A stretch of DNA of 64,000 bases from Calonectria ilicicola (Eukaryota; Ascomycota; Sordariomycetes; Hypocreales; Nectriaceae), in contig CP085829.1 of assembly GCA_020809705.1 (NCBI GenBank), positions 1,364,001 through 1,428,000 of the forward strand, given 5' to 3'. The first letter of the stretch is position 1, and each line of letters opens with the position of its first letter. A program made the translations under genes and the position numbers. Below are positions 58,387 through 64,000 of the stretch, in pieces. Below the pieces are notes generated by a model. The model was not told where the DNA came from. It saw nothing but the letters and a program-made list of their open reading frames with translations, and searched no databases.

Positions 58387-61300
58387 CGCAGTGGTCTAGG
58401 GTATATTGATAGATCTTGATCACAGGATAAGGGATTTGGTCCATAAAAGAAAGATCTACCCTTAAGTTAATAGAGAAATCAAGCATCTTTGGCCTATTCT
58501 TTCATTTTTTTAAGAGCTTCTATAAGGCAGATCAAACTGACCTAAGACTTTTGATCTATATTATATTGTTTTATTTTTGAGGGATATACTTTTAGTAAGT
58601 TATTATTTTTAAGGATTATATTCTTATTTAAATACTTTATTTTTTTATTATTCTATTTAATAATAAAGCCTTTAATTAGAGACTTTATAATTATTTAGCC
58701 TTATTAAATTATTACTTTTTTTAAAATACTATATTATAAATAGATAGTTGTGGGTAGTATAGTATTTTTATATAATTCCCTTCCCTACTATAAAATTAAA
58801 GATTATAGTAAAGAGGTTAAGTTATTACTATAAATTATCTAATTATAGTAATAATAATACTTTTAAACTATTATATAGAATCTAAGAAGAAAAGTTAAGT
58901 TAAAAGTTTTATAATATAATTTTAAAAAGAATAAATTAATCTAAAGAAATTAGATAGAAAGTATAAAGATCTAGAATACTATTAGCTAGCAATTTATAAT
59001 CTACTATTAATTAAGAAGGAAAGATAGTTTAAAGGAAAAGGAATTAATATATAAATATACTTGATTTTATAAGGAAAACTAGGGAAGTAGTAAGTTATTT
59101 TTAGCCTATTTTTATACAAATGGCGAGCTAGGCCCAGCCTATGCCTAGAGGAGCTAAAAAACTAATCCTAAGAACAAAATCTAAGCCTAATTATTAGATA
59201 ATCTATAATTATTAGTTTATAAATCTTAATCTAGTTGTTATTATTTTATTATTAATAGTTAAGACTTTATATATAAGTATAATAATTAAATATAAAAAAG
59301 AGAAGCTCTTTAAGCTAAAAATTCTAGTAATTTATTATATTATTTTATTAGTAGGAATCCTTAGAAAGGACCACTTACTAGCCTTAATTATAATAATTTT
59401 TCTTTATATAAGCTAAGGTTAAATTATTAAGACTAAGATGGTAAAGAAATAATAGACTAGATAAAAGAAGCTTTTTATAAATAAGAGTAATAAAGCTGTA
59501 GAAGAACCTTCTCTTCTAAGCTATTAATCCTTTTATTTAATTCCTAAGAGCTTAATATATACCTTTTCATTTTAAATAAACCAACTAATAAATATAGCTA
59601 CTAAAGAATATTAATCTTTAATAAGCCTTAAATATAAAGTATTAGGAAGTATTAATTAGAATAAGGCTAATATTAATTAATAGATATATAATGATAATCT
59701 TAATAATTAAAAAGTATTAGAATAAGGATCTTAAGAGAAATTAGAAGTTATAATAAGATCTTCTAATTAGATAGTAATAATAACTTCTCTTAATATCCTA
59801 TTTAATTATATTTTTAATAATATTAATATTATAAGCTTTTTAATATATTTTAATAATTATATTGAAGGTTATTTTACTTTTAATAAGCTTATTAAGGAGT
59901 ATATGATTATTTATATTACTTTTAGATGCTAAGGAGAAGTAAGATAAGTTCTTATTAAATTATTATAAAAGGATAGGAAGGAAGCTTTAAAGGAGGAATA
60001 TATTTATCTTAATAAGAAAAAACCTAAATCCTTTACTAATTAGCTATAGATATTATATATAATCTAAATAAATATTTATAATTATTTAAAGGTATTTAAT
60101 AAAATAAATAATTATAAGTATTTTATATAAATAATAAATAAAAAAGATTAAAAAGAATTAACTTCTTTCTCTATTAAACTCTTAGATATTCTACTTTTAT
60201 AAATTACTAAAGGTCTATATTAATAGAAAGGACTTAACCTTAATAATCTAAGGTATAAGAAATATAAGAATTTAATTATATTAGTAAGAGGCTTTATAAT
60301 TACTTTTAATAGATAGAAGGGAATGATTAATCTTTTTTACCTTTATTTGGAGGGGAAATAGAAGAATATTAGTTAGGACTTCTTTATAAAAGAAAAGGAA
60401 TAATTAGAGAAAGTATAATAATAGATTTCTAAAGACCCTTTAGAGAAGCTATATAATAGTATATAATAGTTAGCAATTATAATAGCTATATTTAATAAGA
60501 ATAAGGTAGAGGATATTATGAAGATACTTTTAAGAATAATTAAATAAAAGAATATCTTTATAGTTTTTTCTAGTGGAATGAATGTATTATATATAATATA
60601 ATTATAGTAGGTTCCTTATATTAGAAATATTGAGGAGGATATTAAGGCTGTATAAGCTAAAGTTATAAAATATTGGTTAAATCTTACAATTAAAGTTATA
60701 AAATTAAATAAGTTCTGAATAAGAAAGGTCTCTCTAATTAAAGGAGATCTAGTCTTATAGTTTGATAATTAGAATTATAATAATATAAGGTAAATAACTA
60801 AAATAAAGTTAAAATGGAATAGGCTATTTTGAGTTAAAGCTAGACTTAAAATAACTTATATTTATATTCTAAAGACTTTAGATAGGGTGGAAGTTATAGG
60901 AAAAATATATAATAATTGATTAAGGAAGTTTATTTAAGATAAGAATAATTAATAGATTAGTATAGATAATGTTGATACTTTTGGTATTAGGTGATTAGAT
61001 GTATCTTTGGAAGAAGCTAAAATTGATAAACTTGGATATAATAAATCTAATAATTATAACAAGGGATATTATATAAAGCTTTAAAAAAGGAAATCTATTA
61101 TCTAAATTAAGGAAGAGGACCTAATCCTTATAATCAGATTAAGATGTAGATTAAAGAAGTATTTTAAAGTCTAATTTCCTAAAATACTATAAAGTTAAAG
61201 AGAAATTTACTAGGTAATTGAAGATCTTTAAGCTAGGTAAAAAGGTGAAATTGCTTTTGTTACTAGGGGTAATGTATTATAATTTAGAAAGAGATTTAAG

Positions 61301-64000
61301 ATTGGAGCTTAGAAAGTTAAAATATAAGACTTAATAAATAATCTAATTAATTAAGCTTTAGTAATAGTATAATTAATAAATAAAGATAGATAGTATAATA
61401 TTTAAAAGGTTATAAAAAAAGCCTAAGAGCTCTTAATAATAAAGAGAAGTAGTTATAAATATAATATAGAATAGGTCTAGTATACTAAATCTAGTAGATA
61501 GAATCTATATAGAATAATTATAGATTTTAGATAAAGTGATCTAAAGAGCTTATAGAATGCCTTAAATAGCTTATAAAATTGATATAAAGTAAGATAAATG
61601 AAAGTTAATAAATCTAATTTAATAAAGTTAATATTATAATAATAATAAATTACTAAAGTAAGGCTTAAGTAATAGTATTTTTAAAAATTAAAAAGAATAT
61701 ATAGAATAGAGATTTAAAAAATAAGAGGAGAATAAAATCCTAAAGATATTATATTAAGTATTATTAAGTAATTAAATAAAATTTATAAAAATAAAAAAAA
61801 TTAATTTAAATTATTAAGATATAAATGTATAAGATTATAGCTTTTATAAAAATAGAATATTTAAAAAAAATAGAATTTCTACTTATGAATCTTATTATAA
61901 TAAGTATTACTAGCTATAATCTAAGTAAAGTTAGGAATCTTATTAGGATTAGGCTAATATAAAGTGATTTAAGGGTAGGAAATATAATTAAGATGGTTAG
62001 TTATAATAGTAGTAGCTTAAAAGATAAGCTTATAGCTTTATAATAAGTAAAACTATAAGGACCCTTAGAGAAAGATAAAGCCTAATAATTAGAAATATCC
62101 CTTTAATTATAATCATAAGATAGCCAGATATAATTAGAATACTTACCCTCTATATAATTAGTTAATATAATATATTTATAAAAAAGTATTAAGATATAAT
62201 TATAAGTACTTAAGTAGATTAATATAAATAATTAAATATAGTAAAAACAAGGAAATAAACTAATCTAGCTAATAAATAAAAGGATCAAGGCCTTTATATA
62301 CTTCTTATACTAAAACAAAGAATAGTAAAACTAATTACAAGAGTAATTCTAATTAGTAGGAATATAAATAGATTAAGTAGAAGAAATATTAGAGAGAAGG
62401 TGAAGGCTAATTATAATAACTTGATTATTTTTAATATTAAAATGATAAATAAGAGATAAAAGTATAAAGGATTGAATAAAAGGAGTAAGATTATTTTTAA
62501 ATATAAGCTTAATATAAAGTAATAAGCTAGCTTAACTAAAGGCAGCATAATTATAAATCTAGAAATTAAAGATCTTAGTAATTTACTAAAGGGATTAAAG
62601 AAATAAAGTAAGGAGATAAAGATTATAGGCTTATTATAGCTACCTTCTTAATATTCTCCTAATAATTATTATACCTACTATAAGAAGTATTAGTCTTAGT
62701 AAAAAAAGAATCTACATATAGTTTATTAATGTATAACTTAGAGCTAATATTAGGAAGCTTATTATAATCTCTACTTATAAGAGGATTGGCTATATTAGAA
62801 AGAGTAAGATATAAAAAGAAGTAATAATAAGAGATAAAAGAGATAGAAGAAAGTAATAATCTATAATAAGGGATTTAAGTAAGTTAAAAAGAGAAAGAAG
62901 AGAAGGAAATTAAAGAAAGGAAAAAAGATAAATAATATATTAAATGCCTTAGGGCTTATTAAGCTAAAAGTATTCTAAATGATTTATTATTTAAAGTAAT
63001 TTAAAAATAAACTTTATAAGTTATATATTATAAAGGTAATAATTCTTTTAATTATATATTACTTTAAGCTTTACAGACTACCTATATTACCTATAATTAT
63101 AAGCTTTTTCTATTTTATATATATTATAAGCTACTTTTAACCTTTTTAAAATTCAACCAAGAATATCTTTTCTTTTCTCTTTCTTTCTTCTTATCTCTTG
63201 CTATAATTATTAGCTTTAGTTTGCCTTAGTTTATAATAGCTAATATAAAACTCTTTAATAATTTATATTACTAATTCCTTATACCTACTTAAAATAATAA
63301 ACTTTATAATAGAGTTATTTATAATAAAGAAAGTACTTAAAGTTTCCTTAGTAAATAAAAAAGTTATATAAGATCTGAACTCCTTATAATACTTAACAAT
63401 CAACCTACTACTTTTCAACTATATATTAACTAAACTTATCTTAATAACTTTAATTTTTTTTCTATATACCTTTTAAAGATAATAATTAGTTCTTAAGAAT
63501 CTAAGCTAAAATAATTAAATTTTATAATAACTTTTACTTTTAAAAAGAAGATAATTAGATTTATTATTACTTTAATCTTTAAAATCTCTTTTCTATTTTT
63601 TAATATAATTAAATAATTAATAATTTTAGAATTCTTTATATTCTATAAATCTTAATCTATAAACTTAATAATATTATTATAATCTATTACTTTAAAATTA
63701 CTTTTAGAATTAATTAAATTATTAAGAATATCCTTCTCTTAAAATAATATTTCCTTTATCTCCTTAATAATTACTAATTTACTAATTATAGGCCTATTAT
63801 TAATCTTACCTACCTAACCTTTTTTACTATTATATATAATAAATAATTCTTTATTAAAGTAGCTTTTTTCTTTATTAATTAATATTAAATCTTTTATATA
63901 TAGGATTATATTACTATCTAGCTATTTATTTATAACTCTTATTATAAGAACTAATAACTTTAAGCTAAGCTTTTAGCTCTAGGCTAGAGGTAGTTCCTTA
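58387..64000. mobile_element. Unclassified RIP-degraded repeat sequence
   Basis: Starts abruptly inside the 3' LTR of copy 2 with less-mutated sequence (tttcgcagtggtctaggg). At 59119 a translatable start (MAS*AQPMPRGAKK) in a GC-richer pocket suggests the first ORF of another retroelement. I could not find reverse transcriptase or integrase blocks, so I do not assign a class. No genes seen to the window end. Confidence 0.45.

Larger units (their letters stand above)
38165..64000. mobile_element. A/T-saturated block of RIP-degraded, nested retrotransposons
   Basis: Base composition changes abruptly at about 38.16 kb to long A/T runs with very little G or C, and stays so to the window end. Open frames are gone, but conserved pol proteins can still be followed with Trp and Gln codons turned into stops (tgg to tag/taa, cag/caa to taa) and YLDD changed to YLDN. 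All differences between repeat copies that I compared are C-to-T or G-to-A, the signature of repeat-induced point mutation. No functional gene is expected inside. Confidence 0.9.

Noticed and set aside
1..64000. tRNA, rRNA genes and CRISPR-like arrays
   Set aside because: No tRNA B-box-like context or rRNA stretch was recognised by eye, and the A/T-rich repeats have no regular spacer pattern; a tRNAscan run would be needed to be certain.

Overview
The window is genomic DNA of a filamentous ascomycete (Pezizomycotina-type). The evidence is eukaryotic genes with short introns of about 49-81 nt that have gctaac/ctaac-like branch sites, typical fungal families (GH3 glucosidase with a PA14 insert, secreted GMC oxidoreductase, tyrosine-catabolism enzymes), and a large A/T-saturated block of retrotransposons whose damage is almost purely C-to-T and G-to-A, as left by repeat-induced point mutation (RIP). 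I cannot name the genus from the sequence alone.

Layout. 1-2200: 3' part of a GH3 beta-glucosidase gene (start lies outside the window). 2701-4813: convergent maleylacetoacetate isomerase and fumarylacetoacetase genes, the last two steps of homogentisate (Phe/Tyr) breakdown. 6854-9231: two small genes encoding the same fungal cysteine/histidine double-finger domain. 11596-27920: the most unusual part, a three-gene locus of very large proteins. A divergent pair (1473 aa on the minus strand, 977 aa on the plus strand) is followed by a 2523-aa protein that I reconstruct across three introns. It joins a ComEC/Rec2-like metallo-beta-lactamase domain, a coiled-coil middle and a DUF6603 region. All three look like families that I otherwise know mainly from bacterial hypothetical proteins. 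28831-31024: small genes (GPI-protein-like, and a Cys-rich family of unknown function). 32995-34554: secreted amidohydrolase. 35501-37306: secreted GMC oxidoreductase.

From about 38.16 kb to the end the DNA is A/T-saturated and has no intact gene. It is a stack of mutated retrotransposons: a Ty1/copia fragment, a truncated Ty3/gypsy element (41939-46432), a second copy of the same family (46433 to about 58386) and, nested inside that copy, a complete LTR element on the opposite strand (47805-53170, 212-bp LTRs, 5-bp target duplication AAACC). The last 5.6 kb is a further repeat that I could not classify. Reverse transcriptase, RNase H, integrase and chromodomain-type tail can all still be read through the stop codons.

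How the genes work together: maiA and fahA act in one pathway. The 11.6-27.9 kb locus probably acts as one unit (shared 524-bp divergent promoter, co-oriented neighbour, matching family origin), but its function is unknown. The other genes are independent metabolic or secreted enzymes. All intron calls are made by eye from splice consensus and frame, without transcript data.
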